64,000 bases of DNA from UBA6107 sp034430175 (GTDB lineage: Bacteria; Chloroflexota; Anaerolineae; Anaerolineales; Anaerolineaceae): assembly GCA_034430175.1 (NCBI GenBank), contig DAOUFI010000022.1:62001-126000 (forward strand). The letters run 5' to 3'. Made by a program: the position numbers and the translations under genes. Position 1 is the first letter of the stretch. Every line of letters begins with the position of its first letter. This document shows, one piece after another, positions 33,788-41,751 of this stretch. The notes under the pieces were generated by a model, which ran no database searches, was not told the origin of the DNA, and saw only the letters and a program-made list of their open reading frames with translations.

Positions 33788-35002
33788 ATGAACATAAACG
33801 AACAAGTCGACTTGCTAATGCAGGGGACTGAATACGGCGACGAAAAGCTCAAGCAGACCATGGCTGACGAGCTGCGTGACCGTCTGATCCTTTGCGAGAA
33901 GGAAGGACGTCCATTGCGCGTTTATTGCGGCTTCGATCCAACCAAGGCTGATCTACACCTGGGACACACTGTGCCAATGCGCAAGCTGCGTCAATTTCAA
34001 GAGTTAGGTCACGACGTTAGTTTTGTTGTTGGGAATTACACTTCTTTGATTGGTGATCCCTCTGATAAGAATGTTTTGCGCCCACAGTTGACGCCTGAGG
34101 AAGTCCAAAAGAATGCCCAGACTTACGCAGACCAGGCTTTCCGAATCCTGGATCCAAAGAAAACCAAGATCCGTTACAACGCGGAATGGCTGGCAGGAAT
34201 ATCTTTCGAGCAATTGATCAAAATCGCATCCAACTTTACCATTCAGCAGTTCCTAACGCGAGAAAATTTCAAGCTGCGCTGGGAAAGAAACGACGCGGTT
34301 TACCTACATGAGACCTTTTATTCGTTAATGCAGGGTTTTGACGCGCACATGCTGAAAGCAGATGTGCAGGTTGGTGGGACCGATCAACTCTTTAATATCA
34401 TGACCGCCAGCCGTAAAATTATGACCAGCTTCGGCGAGCTGCCCAATATTGCCATCATCCTCGGTATTTTACCCGGGACAGATGGCTCCGTGAAAATGAG
34501 CAAATCCCTGGGAAATCATATTCCCATTACCACTGACGCTGATGACATGTTCGGAAAGGTGATGAGCATTCCCGATTCAGCTATGGCAATTTACTTCCGC
34601 CTTGTAACCCCGCTCACTCCACCCCAGATCAAAGAGATCGAAGAGGGAGTCAAGAATGGCTCTATCCATCCGCGTGATGCCAAGATGCGCCTGGCCAGGG
34701 AGATCGCAGCTACCTTCTATGGAGCTGAAGAAGCGCAAAAAGCCCAGGATCATTTTATCGAGATGTTCCAAAAGGGAAGTATCCCCACCGATATTCCGGA
34801 ACGAAAAATCGAAGGGGGATTGTCCCTGGTTGATTTGCTGCTGGCTGCTGAATTGGCGAAGAGTAAGTCTGAAGCGCGTCGATTGATTGAACAGAATGGT
34901 GTTAAGCTCGATGGAAAGACGCTAAATGATCCAGCTCAATCCATGAACGTGGAAGGAATTTTACAAGTGGGGAAAAGGCATTTCCTGAAGCTAGTGAAAT
35001 AA
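33788..35002 (+). CDS. tyrS: Tyrosyl-tRNA synthetase, TyrZ-like
   Basis: A 404-residue class I synthetase for tRNA-Tyr. It has the HIGH-type motif in ADLHLGHTVPMRKL, GNYTSLIGDPS, the tyrosine-binding QGFDAHMLKADVQVGGTDQ and KMSKS as VKMSKSLGNHI. A C-terminal S4 RNA-binding domain follows (AKSKSEARRLIEQNGVKLDG). The ADLHLGHT form places it with the second TyrRS type (TyrZ). A TATAAT is at 33749-33754 and the SD AAGAGGAGG is at good distance. No T-box leader fits in the short upstream gap, in contrast to ileS. Confidence 0.95.
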   Translation: MNINEQVDLLMQGTEYGDEKLKQTMADELRDRLILCEKEGRPLRVYCGFDPTKADLHLGHTVPMRKLRQFQELGHDVSFVVGNYTSLIGDPSDKNVLRPQLTPEEVQKNAQTYADQAFRILDPKKTKIRYNAEWLAGISFEQLIKIASNFTIQQFLTRENFKLRWERNDAVYLHETFYSLMQGFDAHMLKADVQVGGTDQLFNIMTASRKIMTSFGELPNIAIILGILPGTDGSVKMSKSLGNHIPITTDADDMFGKVMSIPDSAMAIYFRLVTPLTPPQIKEIEEGVKNGSIHPRDAKMRLAREIAATFYGAEEAQKAQDHFIEMFQKGSIPTDIPERKIEGGLSLVDLLLAAELAKSKSEARRLIEQNGVKLDGKTLNDPAQSMNVEGILQVGKRHFLKLVK

Positions 35003-35007
35003 ACACG

Positions 35008-35037
35008 AAACGGGAGTGAGAAAATCACTCCCGTTTT
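35008..35037. terminator. Bidirectional terminator between tyrS and the cell-wall cluster
   Basis: A 12-bp stem AAACGGGAGTGA/TCACTCCCGTTT (35008-35019, 35025-35036) with loop GAAAA, placed exactly between two convergent genes. The flanking A- and T-runs allow use on both strands. Confidence 0.88.
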
Positions 35038-37660
35038 ATTGATTCATTAAAAGATCAGTTATCAGCGTTTGACCGATCCGCGAGGCAACTTCCGAGGTGC
35101 TGTTTTCCAGCGTTACAACGATTACCAGTGGCACACCCTGCCAGTTGACTGGCGTTCCTGCCACATACCATGCTACCGACATATCCTGATTCTTTGAAAG
35201 TGATACCACGCTCCAGACTGGTTTATCTCCACTTTGTAACAGTGAGACAGCCTCAGTTGCGTTGAATTTGGGAACGTTTGAAGTGGGGGACCCACTTTGG
35301 ATCAGCGTCCAGTTGCCCGCGGGATTCTTATACGCCAGCACGAGAGTGGGATTGACCACTTTTCCACCATTGGTTAATTCCGCAGCGGCGATGGCGATTT
35401 GAAGGGGAGAGACTCGCACAACATCGGTCAGATACAACTCAGAAGGTTTTGTGACTGTAAAATATTGGCTTGGTTCAGCGCTTTCGATCTCAATTGGCGG
35501 TTGAGAAATCAACCCAAGATCATTGTAGAATGCCAAGATGTCGCTTGGAGCCATATCCTTACTTATATCAATTGATGCTCCGACACATCCTGAAGCGATC
35601 AAAGTACGCCAATTTGGATCAGTTCCAGGGTCAATGGCGCAAGAAGAGCTGGTTCCTGTGCTGACTCTCCAGGAATTCACTGGAGGAGTAGTTGGTAGGC
35701 TGTTCTCAGCAAGGTATCGAGCCAGAATGAAAGGGGTTGTTACCGTGCCGGCCGGGTATTGTCCTTGGGTCACACGGTTCAGAAGCGGCGCGGAGGCATC
35801 GCTCATCCAGGTTGACCATTGTGTATCAAGAAGATTGGCATCGAAAGTAGGGGAATTGGCAATGACCAGGATCTCACCGTTGGTGGCATTCATTACGATT
35901 ACACCACCGGTATACCCATTGAGAAGTTCATCTGCTTGTTTTTGAAGGTTCAGGTCAATGGTTAAGCGAATATCCAGACCGACAGGGTATTGCCCATAAA
36001 GCTCGCGACTTATCAGGTACGCCTCTGAAGTGTTGCCTTTTATGCCCCGCAAGTATGGATCCATTGAGGCTTCGATACCTGTTTGGCCGTAATTTGGATT
36101 ACTGTAACCGACAGTAGCACTCAGATCGGGGTAGAGGAGGTATCTGTTGTATGAACCCTTCAAACCGTTTGATTCTGCGATGACATTATCATTTCGGTCC
36201 AGTATCTTTCCACGGATCACATACATATCTGAGATCACGCGGCGTGGATTGTCTGTGCGTGTTAGCAGTGCATCCGAGCGTACGATCGACCACCAGCCGA
36301 CTGCCAGGGCGACAAGGAAAAAACCAACCAGATAAACTGAGCCCACCAGCAGATATGATCGGCTGTTACCGATTGCTGCGGGTTGATCTTCGGATTGATT
36401 GCTGATGGTGAGCAGAAGAAATCCAGAAAAGAAAGCGGAAAGCAGGGAAGAGCCGCCATATGATACGAATGGGAAAGTGACTCCAGTGAGAGGGAATAAC
36501 CTCACCGTGCCCCCGAGGATTAGAAGGGACTGTGTGGCAAGGTATGCAACCGTGCCGGCTGCGAGAAACCTTTGAAAATTGTCAGCAGCATGCAAGGAGA
36601 TGCTGATGCCACGAACTACCAGAACGCAAAGAAGAATGATAAGCGTAATGGCACCAATCAAACCGAATTCTTCGCTGATGGCAGAAAAAATGAAATCAGA
36701 TTGCGCCACAGGAACGGTTCCGGGGCTGCCCAAACCAAGTCCTCTTCCAAATAGCCCACCGTTGGCCACGGTGAGAATTGATTGAACGATCTGGTAAGAC
36801 CGCCCGCTTGGGTCGATCCAAGGGGTGATCCAGGCTTCCACGCGCAATTTGATCACATCGAAGATGAAATAGCCAGCCACAAACGCGATGACAACGGCTA
36901 CGAAGCTGAACAGAAGAACCCTGCGTTTTCCGGTGGCCAAGAAAACGATTAATGTGTAGATGATGATGAAGAGTGATGCAGTCCCTAGATCTTTTTGGGC
37001 TACCAAAATCAAGAGAGCTGCCCCTCCGAGGATCAGCGTGGGAGTGATCAATTTCAAAAAATTAAAGCGGATGTTCAGACTGTCAGCCAGGTAACTGGCA
37101 AGGTAGATGATCAATAAAATTTTCAGGAATTCCGACGGTTGGACATATACACCACAGCAGCCTAACCAGAGGCGCGGTCCAGTACCTCCTGGATATGTAC
37201 CGAAAAAAAACGTCAATAGCGTGAGAACTAACCCGCTGATCAGCCAGATATACTTATACTTTTTAAGGATGACCAGGAAGGTTCTTAACCTGAGCAAAAT
37301 GGTAAGCAAAAAAATACAGAAAGCCAGCCAGATGGTTTGCTTTATACCAAGGTCGGGATTAAGGCGGAAGATCTCCAACAACCCCCAGCCTGCCAGCAGA
37401 GACATGATCGGTAGGAGGTAGGGGTCGTGATCAGGTAAGAAGCGGTTGATCTGACGGTAAATTACGGAGAAGCAAATCAGCCAGACAGTAAATCCGATCC
37501 ATTGCTTCCAGTTGTATTCCGCGACCCACGCATGCATTCTCACTGCCGGTGCGAACATAAGTACAATGCAATTAAGGAAAATGAAAGCCGTGGCTATTTT
37601 GAACAGCCGGCTTTGAATTTTATCTTTCGTGGAAGCGGAACTGGGAAAGAGCTGATTCAC
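35036..37660 (-). CDS. RodA/FtsW glycosyltransferase fused to an inactive-looking PBP domain
   Basis: An 874-residue fusion. Residues 1-425 form a SEDS peptidoglycan polymerase with about ten membrane segments; VQPSEFLK, QKDLGTA and SDFIFSAISEEFG are conserved, the last carrying the catalytic Asp (322). After another membrane segment (440-460) comes a penicillin-binding module (470-874). Its SxxK motif is replaced by YPAGTVTTP (Ser to Thr639, Lys to Thr642), and KTGT reads YVAGT (832-836), so transpeptidase activity is probably lost. It likely polymerises glycan with a structural PBP-like partner domain attached. The ATG overlaps the mtnP stop (ATGA). It ends the fhaA-fhaB-mtnP cluster. Confidence 0.9.
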   Translation of the reverse strand: MNQLFPSSASTKDKIQSRLFKIATAFIFLNCIVLMFAPAVRMHAWVAEYNWKQWIGFTVWLICFSVIYRQINRFLPDHDPYLLPIMSLLAGWGLLEIFRLNPDLGIKQTIWLAFCIFLLTILLRLRTFLVILKKYKYIWLISGLVLTLLTFFFGTYPGGTGPRLWLGCCGVYVQPSEFLKILLIIYLASYLADSLNIRFNFLKLITPTLILGGAALLILVAQKDLGTASLFIIIYTLIVFLATGKRRVLLFSFVAVVIAFVAGYFIFDVIKLRVEAWITPWIDPSGRSYQIVQSILTVANGGLFGRGLGLGSPGTVPVAQSDFIFSAISEEFGLIGAITLIILLCVLVVRGISISLHAADNFQRFLAAGTVAYLATQSLLILGGTVRLFPLTGVTFPFVSYGGSSLLSAFFSGFLLLTISNQSEDQPAAIGNSRSYLLVGSVYLVGFFLVALAVGWWSIVRSDALLTRTDNPRRVISDMYVIRGKILDRNDNVIAESNGLKGSYNRYLLYPDLSATVGYSNPNYGQTGIEASMDPYLRGIKGNTSEAYLISRELYGQYPVGLDIRLTIDLNLQKQADELLNGYTGGVIVMNATNGEILVIANSPTFDANLLDTQWSTWMSDASAPLLNRVTQGQYPAGTVTTPFILARYLAENSLPTTPPVNSWRVSTGTSSSCAIDPGTDPNWRTLIASGCVGASIDISKDMAPSDILAFYNDLGLISQPPIEIESAEPSQYFTVTKPSELYLTDVVRVSPLQIAIAAAELTNGGKVVNPTLVLAYKNPAGNWTLIQSGSPTSNVPKFNATEAVSLLQSGDKPVWSVVSLSKNQDMSVAWYVAGTPVNWQGVPLVIVVTLENSTSEVASRIGQTLITDLLMNQ

Positions 37661-38526
37661 TTAAGATACTTGTCCACCAAAAGTGAGAGTTTTTTCTTTG
37701 AATCTGCAGAGATACTGCCACGGTGGGTGATGAATGCGTCTTGTAAAGTGGAATGGCAATCGCATGTGGATGTAACGGAAAGATTTTCAACAAGCGAGAG
37801 GATCGTTTTTTGAGCCACCTCGGTATTTTTGTGAAGTGTGTTAACAACCATTTCGACACTGACTGGTGCTTCAATCACATGCCAGACGTCGTAATCGGTG
37901 ACGTGCGCCATTACCGCATAGCACATTTCTGCTTCACGGGCAAGAAATGCTTCTGGAGAGGTGGTCATCCCTATCAATGACATACCCCAACCGCGGAATA
38001 CATTCGATTCCGCTTTTGTTGAGAATCGGGGACCTTCGATGGTGATCATCGTACCTCCCAGGTGCGCGTTCACACCGTAAGAAGTCACGGTTTGGTAAAG
38101 CATAGTAGAAAGATCTTTACAGAATGGATCTCCTGTGCTGACGTGAACGACCAATCCTTCTCCAAAGAAAGAATTCTGACGTTTCTTTGTGAAATCGAAA
38201 AGCTGATCGGGAATAACGATCTCTCCGGGAACAAAATCCTCTCGCAACGAGCCGCAGGCACTGACGCTGATTATTCGTTCCACGCCGATGGATTTCAGGG
38301 CCCAAATGTTGGCGCGGTAATTAACCTCGGTGGGCATCAATGTATGCCCGATGCCATGCCGAGCCAGGAATGCTACTTTTTTACCTGTAAGCATGCCTAC
38401 CGCGATTGGAGCACTGGGTTTACCGAAGGGGGTTTCTGGAAGGAATGTCTTGACATTTTCCAGGGCGGGAAAATCGTACAGCCCTGATCCGCCAATCACT
38501 CCCAGTACTGGATGTTCATTATTCAT
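37657..38526 (-). CDS. mtnP: S-methyl-5'-thioadenosine phosphorylase
   Basis: A 289-residue phosphorylase of the PNP/MTAP family that recycles methylthioadenosine to adenine and methylthioribose-1-phosphate. It has the phosphate loop VIGGSGLYDF, ARHGIGHTLMPTEVNYRAN, SACGSLREDFVPGE and TIEGPRFSTKAES, followed by IGMTTSPEAFLAREAEM. These distinguish MTAP from the PNP at 22.5 kb. It sits between fhaB and the RodA-PBP fusion, overlapping the latter by 4 nt. The metabolic link to the cell-wall cluster is not obvious. Confidence 0.92.
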   Translation of the reverse strand: MNNEHPVLGVIGGSGLYDFPALENVKTFLPETPFGKPSAPIAVGMLTGKKVAFLARHGIGHTLMPTEVNYRANIWALKSIGVERIISVSACGSLREDFVPGEIVIPDQLFDFTKKRQNSFFGEGLVVHVSTGDPFCKDLSTMLYQTVTSYGVNAHLGGTMITIEGPRFSTKAESNVFRGWGMSLIGMTTSPEAFLAREAEMCYAVMAHVTDYDVWHVIEAPVSVEMVVNTLHKNTEVAQKTILSLVENLSVTSTCDCHSTLQDAFITHRGSISADSKKKLSLLVDKYLK

Positions 38527-38543
38527 TGTTCACCAACCTTTGT

Positions 38544-38972
38544 TTAATTTGATTGCATTTCGACGGTTATGATCTGGCGGCCAATTCGTAATTCGTCGCC
38601 TTTAATGATCACAGTGGGGGTATCGACTCGCTCGTCGTTCAGGTAAGTTCCATTGGTCGAATGGAGATCTTCGACCCACCATTGTGATGATTTGAAATAG
38701 ATGCGCGCGTGATGCGCTGAGACAACTTCTTCATTAATAATGAAGTCACACGTATCATCACGCCCGATAAGTACTTCTTGTTTGGAAAAAACCAATGAGT
38801 CATTCTCGTGTCCACTTTCTCTGAAGAGCGTGATTTCTGGAATTTTATGTGTTGCCACAACCTGGCTTTGGAATCGCAATTCACGCCAGAGAGTTACGAT
38901 TACCCATCCAAGAAAGATAAACAGGCAAATCGACGCGAGATAGCGCAGAATTAAAATAATCACAGCAAGCAT
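38544..38972 (-). CDS. FHA-domain membrane protein, FhaB-like
   Basis: A 142-residue protein with one N-terminal membrane segment (residues 2-24) and a C-terminal forkhead-associated domain. The phosphothreonine-binding residues are visible in LIGRDDTCDF, VSAHHARIYF and STNGTYLND. The layout matches FhaB of the actinobacterial fhaAB-rodA-pbpA cluster, where it recruits phosphorylated partners to the cell-wall machinery. Its ATG overlaps the stop of the fhaA-like gene by one base (TAATG). Confidence 0.9.
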   Translation of the reverse strand: MLAVIILILRYLASICLFIFLGWVIVTLWRELRFQSQVVATHKIPEITLFRESGHENDSLVFSKQEVLIGRDDTCDFIINEEVVSAHHARIYFKSSQWWVEDLHSTNGTYLNDERVDTPTVIIKGDELRIGRQIITVEMQSN

Positions 38973-39754
38973 TACTTTTCCAAATTATTTGAACTTAACT
39001 TTGAGGTAATTTCACGATCCGATTGGCAGGCGGTGATTTCTTCTTTGGAAAAAATCAGTTTTACCCCAGCCAGGGAGATCACATCGCCAGAGATAAGTTT
39101 ACACTGATTTATCCGTTGACCGTTGACGAATGTTCCGCCAGAAGAACCTGTATCAAAAAGCAAATAATCATTAGCAATTTGGCGAATCTGCGCATGGTTT
39201 CGTGACACACGAATGTCATCAAAGACTATGTGGTTGTTACTCTTTCGTCCCAGGTTAGTGACTGGACCTTTGAGACAGATTACACTCTCGTCTGGCATCA
39301 ACAGGGTGGCCTTGGGTTCTGAATCATTCTCACAAATCTTCGAGATTTCAGGTTGGACTTTGAATGAACCCGTCTGATCGGAGGAATCGTTCGTATGAAC
39401 CGATTTGATTTCTATCTCGCCGGTGCTTAGCGATTTCCGTTGCACGAATTTGACCCTGGGTTTATAAGGAAATTCAACCCCGTATTCAGTACCAAGTGAA
39501 ACGAGCACCTCGCTGATCACAGCTTCCAGATCCTGAATATCTCCCAGCGAGGTCAGATCGCTTTCTGATAGGTAGAACACGAAATGTTCAGGGATCGTTT
39601 CACTCTTGACCGATGAAGAATGGAGATAGTTATCCACTTCACCAAGTAGAGAACTAAAAACATCAGGACGGTCCTCTATCCAAGCGCGAATGGATGACTT
39701 CCCTTCAAAGAGATCCTCAAACCTCATTTCCAATTTATCGAGTGGTGATTTCAT
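38972..39754 (-). CDS. FhaA-like protein (DUF3662 plus FHA domain)
   Basis: A 260-residue cytoplasmic protein. The N-terminal 120 residues match the DUF3662/FhaA_N pattern (start MKSPLDKLEMRFEDLFEG, then the beta-rich ending YGVEFPYKPRVKFVQR). A linker of about 40 residues precedes a C-terminal FHA domain with LGRKSNNHIVF, RVSRNHAQI and GSSGGTFVNGQRI. The ATG at 39754 is preferred over an upstream TTG because a TATAAT at 39762-39767 would place the RNA start at or next to this ATG. FhaA homologues bind phosphorylated MviN/MurJ or PknB. No Ser/Thr kinase is encoded in this window. Confidence 0.88.
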   Translation of the reverse strand: MKSPLDKLEMRFEDLFEGKSSIRAWIEDRPDVFSSLLGEVDNYLHSSSVKSETIPEHFVFYLSESDLTSLGDIQDLEAVISEVLVSLGTEYGVEFPYKPRVKFVQRKSLSTGEIEIKSVHTNDSSDQTGSFKVQPEISKICENDSEPKATLLMPDESVICLKGPVTNLGRKSNNHIVFDDIRVSRNHAQIRQIANDYLLFDTGSSGGTFVNGQRINQCKLISGDVISLAGVKLIFSKEEITACQSDREITSKLSSNNLEK

Positions 39755-39761
39755 ATTAACA

Positions 39762-39767
39762 ATTATA
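39762..39767 (-). promoter_or_regulatory. -10 box seven bases before the fhaA ATG
   Basis: On the minus strand, TATAAT is followed by seven bases and ATG, with no Shine-Dalgarno sequence. The predicted transcript would be leaderless or nearly so. No convincing -35 was seen. Confidence 0.5.
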
Positions 39768-39834
39768 TCCAACGTAAACCAACAAACCCCACCAATTTAT
39801 CGATTTTGAATGGAGAAAAATAGACTTTACTTAT

Positions 39835-40302
39835 TCAATGACTGATCGCTGCGAACCTGGCATTTGTCAACTTTGCCAGATCTGTGACGCCCATTTTTAG
39901 ATTCAATCCGCGCTGTCCCCCTGAGATATGGATCATGTCATAAGATTGTGCGGCAGAATCAATAATGACCGAAAAACCTTTATTAATCAATGAGATGGGT
40001 GAAATACCCCCCGCTTGTAGCCCTGTTAATTTCTCGGCATCATTCTGACTGGGTATAGCTACTTTCTTCTCGCCAATAAGCGAAGCAACTGCTTTTAGAT
40101 CCACCTGCCTGTCACCTGGAATCACGCAAAGTAGGGGTTTTGCAGGAGGATGAACGACTACAATCGTCTTGAAGGTGATGGATGGAGAAATTCCAAGGAA
40201 CTCGGCGGTTTCCACTGTTCCGAGTTTTTCAACGGGGAGTTCAAACAGTTCGTATTCAATATGTTTGGCATCAAGCAGCCTGGTGACATTGTTTGTGATC
40301 AT
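39835..40302 (-). CDS. YbaK/EbsC-type aminoacyl-tRNA deacylase
   Basis: A 155-residue YbaK-superfamily protein; relatives hydrolyse mischarged Cys-tRNA-Pro or Cys-tRNA-Cys. Family features: TFKTIVVVHP (with the conserved lysine), LCVIPGDRQVDLKAVA, the glycine loop GLQAGGISPISL and the C-terminal GGQRGLNLKMGVTDLAKL. Which mischarged tRNA it clears cannot be told. Its ATG overlaps the stop of the PHP-domain gene by 4 nt, so the pair is co-translated. Confidence 0.88.
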   Translation of the reverse strand: MITNNVTRLLDAKHIEYELFELPVEKLGTVETAEFLGISPSITFKTIVVVHPPAKPLLCVIPGDRQVDLKAVASLIGEKKVAIPSQNDAEKLTGLQAGGISPISLINKGFSVIIDSAAQSYDMIHISGGQRGLNLKMGVTDLAKLTNARFAAISH

Positions 40303-41372
40303 CGTTTTGATTTTTCCAAATAGATAGGATTACTGAATATCCAACCCCTGCGTTCACCCAGGAATTGGATGTAACTCTCCACACGATAAGCACCAGGTTG
40401 GTTTACAGGGTAAGAAATCGTATCCTGTTTGTCAGAAGAGAAAATTATCTCTCCATTGTGGATCAATTTCACTTCAGATGGATGAGGAAGCTTTATATGG
40501 ACAATTGCACTCCGCTGAATTCGCGCAGTCTCGCCCATGAATGATGTACCTTCATCGCTTTCGATCCTGAAAGAGAAGCCTTTGGTAGAAGCAGGGAGAT
40601 CATATCCTACGAAAAGCGATCCCTTTTTCAAGGCATTAAGGACCCCCTTTTTATCTATCTCCATTTCGCCAGTCAGAGGTTCTGGCAGCAAGAGATGGTT
40701 ATTGATGGTGGAGAAATGGAACCTATATGGGAAGATAACCTTGGTAAAGGGACCGAATTTTATATGGAGGGCATGTGAATCTGTCCCACCAACGATGTTC
40801 AAGTGTCTGCCTTCCTTCAGGAAATGGTCCCATCTTTGAAGCGATTGATTAAGGGGGTGATGAGCCACCAGTTCTGGGAAGAAGGCGTTCTTGATGACCT
40901 GCCATAGGTTCTGCGAAACGGTCTTAAACTCACTCATTCCATTCCAGATCTCAAAACCCGTGAATCCCGTCACTTCCCAATTAACCCATGAGATATCATC
41001 TTCGTGAAACATTGGGAGGGCAAATTCATCGGGGTGTGCGATATACGCGCTTCCGCCCAATTGATTGATTTTATCGATCAGTTCCTGGGAGTCCGCCGCT
41101 AAAGGGGCAAGTTCCTGGTTAGCACCAAAAACCAACATGTGGTTCTTTTGTGGATCTCTTCCCTGGTCGTGAATCTCTTCACCGATCAGCATGAGCACTT
41201 TTTTCCTGCCTACCGCGTAGTAGCCCTCAACACCATCTACATGGATGTTATGATCGGTCACTATAATGACATCCACATTATCCAACGCGGCAGCCTGTAG
41301 GATTTCAGAATAGCTTCCAGTACCGTCTGAATATTTTGAGTGTATATGAAGGTTGCAAGTAATTTCATTCAT
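40299..41372 (-). CDS. PHP-domain metallohydrolase, CehA/McbA family
   Basis: A 357-residue PHP-fold metal-dependent hydrolase. Metal ligands are visible in NLHIHSKYSDG (residues about 5-15), VTDHNIHVDG, the histidine of YIAHPDEFA and the terminal GGTDSHALH (about 190-198). The C-terminal 130 residues form a beta-sandwich (FRIESDEGTSF ... GAYRVESYIQF), as in CehA/McbA members. A phosphoesterase is the usual expectation; the substrate is unknown. It is divergent from secG, which starts 64 nt away. Confidence 0.87.
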   Translation of the reverse strand: MNEITCNLHIHSKYSDGTGSYSEILQAAALDNVDVIIVTDHNIHVDGVEGYYAVGRKKVLMLIGEEIHDQGRDPQKNHMLVFGANQELAPLAADSQELIDKINQLGGSAYIAHPDEFALPMFHEDDISWVNWEVTGFTGFEIWNGMSEFKTVSQNLWQVIKNAFFPELVAHHPLNQSLQRWDHFLKEGRHLNIVGGTDSHALHIKFGPFTKVIFPYRFHFSTINNHLLLPEPLTGEMEIDKKGVLNALKKGSLFVGYDLPASTKGFSFRIESDEGTSFMGETARIQRSAIVHIKLPHPSEVKLIHNGEIIFSSDKQDTISYPVNQPGAYRVESYIQFLGERRGWIFSNPIYLEKSKR

Positions 41373-41376
41373 TAGG

Positions 41377-41406
41377 TTGACTTATCCGAGGGTTGAAAGG
41401 TATAAT
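41377..41406 (+). promoter_or_regulatory. Promoter of secG
   Basis: TTGACT (41377-41382), an 18-bp spacer and TATAAT (41401-41406). The secG start lies 29 nt downstream, after CAGGAGG. Confidence 0.78.
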
Positions 41407-41435
41407 CTTGGAGTTCTTAATTCAGGAGGTTCCTT

Positions 41436-41660
41436 GTGAGTACATATATCGACATCGCCTTGATTATAACTTCGATTTCATTGGTCATTGCCGTTCTTCT
41501 GCAAAACAAAGGCACCGGTCTTGGTGGTTTGACCGGAAACGATTCAGGCGGTGTGTTCTCTGCTCGCCGGGGAATCGAAAAGACTTTGTTCTGGATCACT
41601 ATTGTTTTGGCAGTACTTTTTGTTGTATTGACATTGGTAGCTGTCATTGCCGCTGGTTGA
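41436..41660 (+). CDS. secG: Protein translocase subunit SecG
   Basis: A 74-residue accessory subunit of the SecYEG translocon with two membrane segments (residues 5-22 and 49-72). The conserved loop is LLQNKGTGLGGLTGNDSGG followed by VFSARRGIEK, diagnostic of SecG. The start is GTG with a strong SD, CAGGAGG. It is monocistronic between its own promoter and a strong terminator. Confidence 0.94.
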   Translation: MSTYIDIALIITSISLVIAVLLQNKGTGLGGLTGNDSGGVFSARRGIEKTLFWITIVLAVLFVVLTLVAVIAAG

Positions 41661-41702
41661 TCAGATATGATATAACGCGAGAGTCAACTCCGCGCATTCA
41701 AG

Positions 41703-41736
41703 GACGGCTTCCCTTGAAGAAGGGAGCCGTCTTTTC
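41703..41736 (+). terminator. Intrinsic terminator of secG
   Basis: Stem GACGGC(T)TCCCTT/AAGGGAGCCGTC (41703-41731, one bulged T) with loop GAAG, followed by TTTTCG. Confidence 0.87.
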
Positions 41737-41739
41737 GTT

Positions 41740-41745
41740 TATAAT
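41740..41745 (+). promoter_or_regulatory. -10 box six bases before the ABC-binding-protein ATG
   Basis: TATAAT (41740-41745), six bases (ACAGCT), then ATG at 41752. It begins right after the secG terminator T-run. There is no Shine-Dalgarno sequence, so a leaderless mRNA is predicted. Confidence 0.6.
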
Positions 41746-41751
41746 ACAGCT

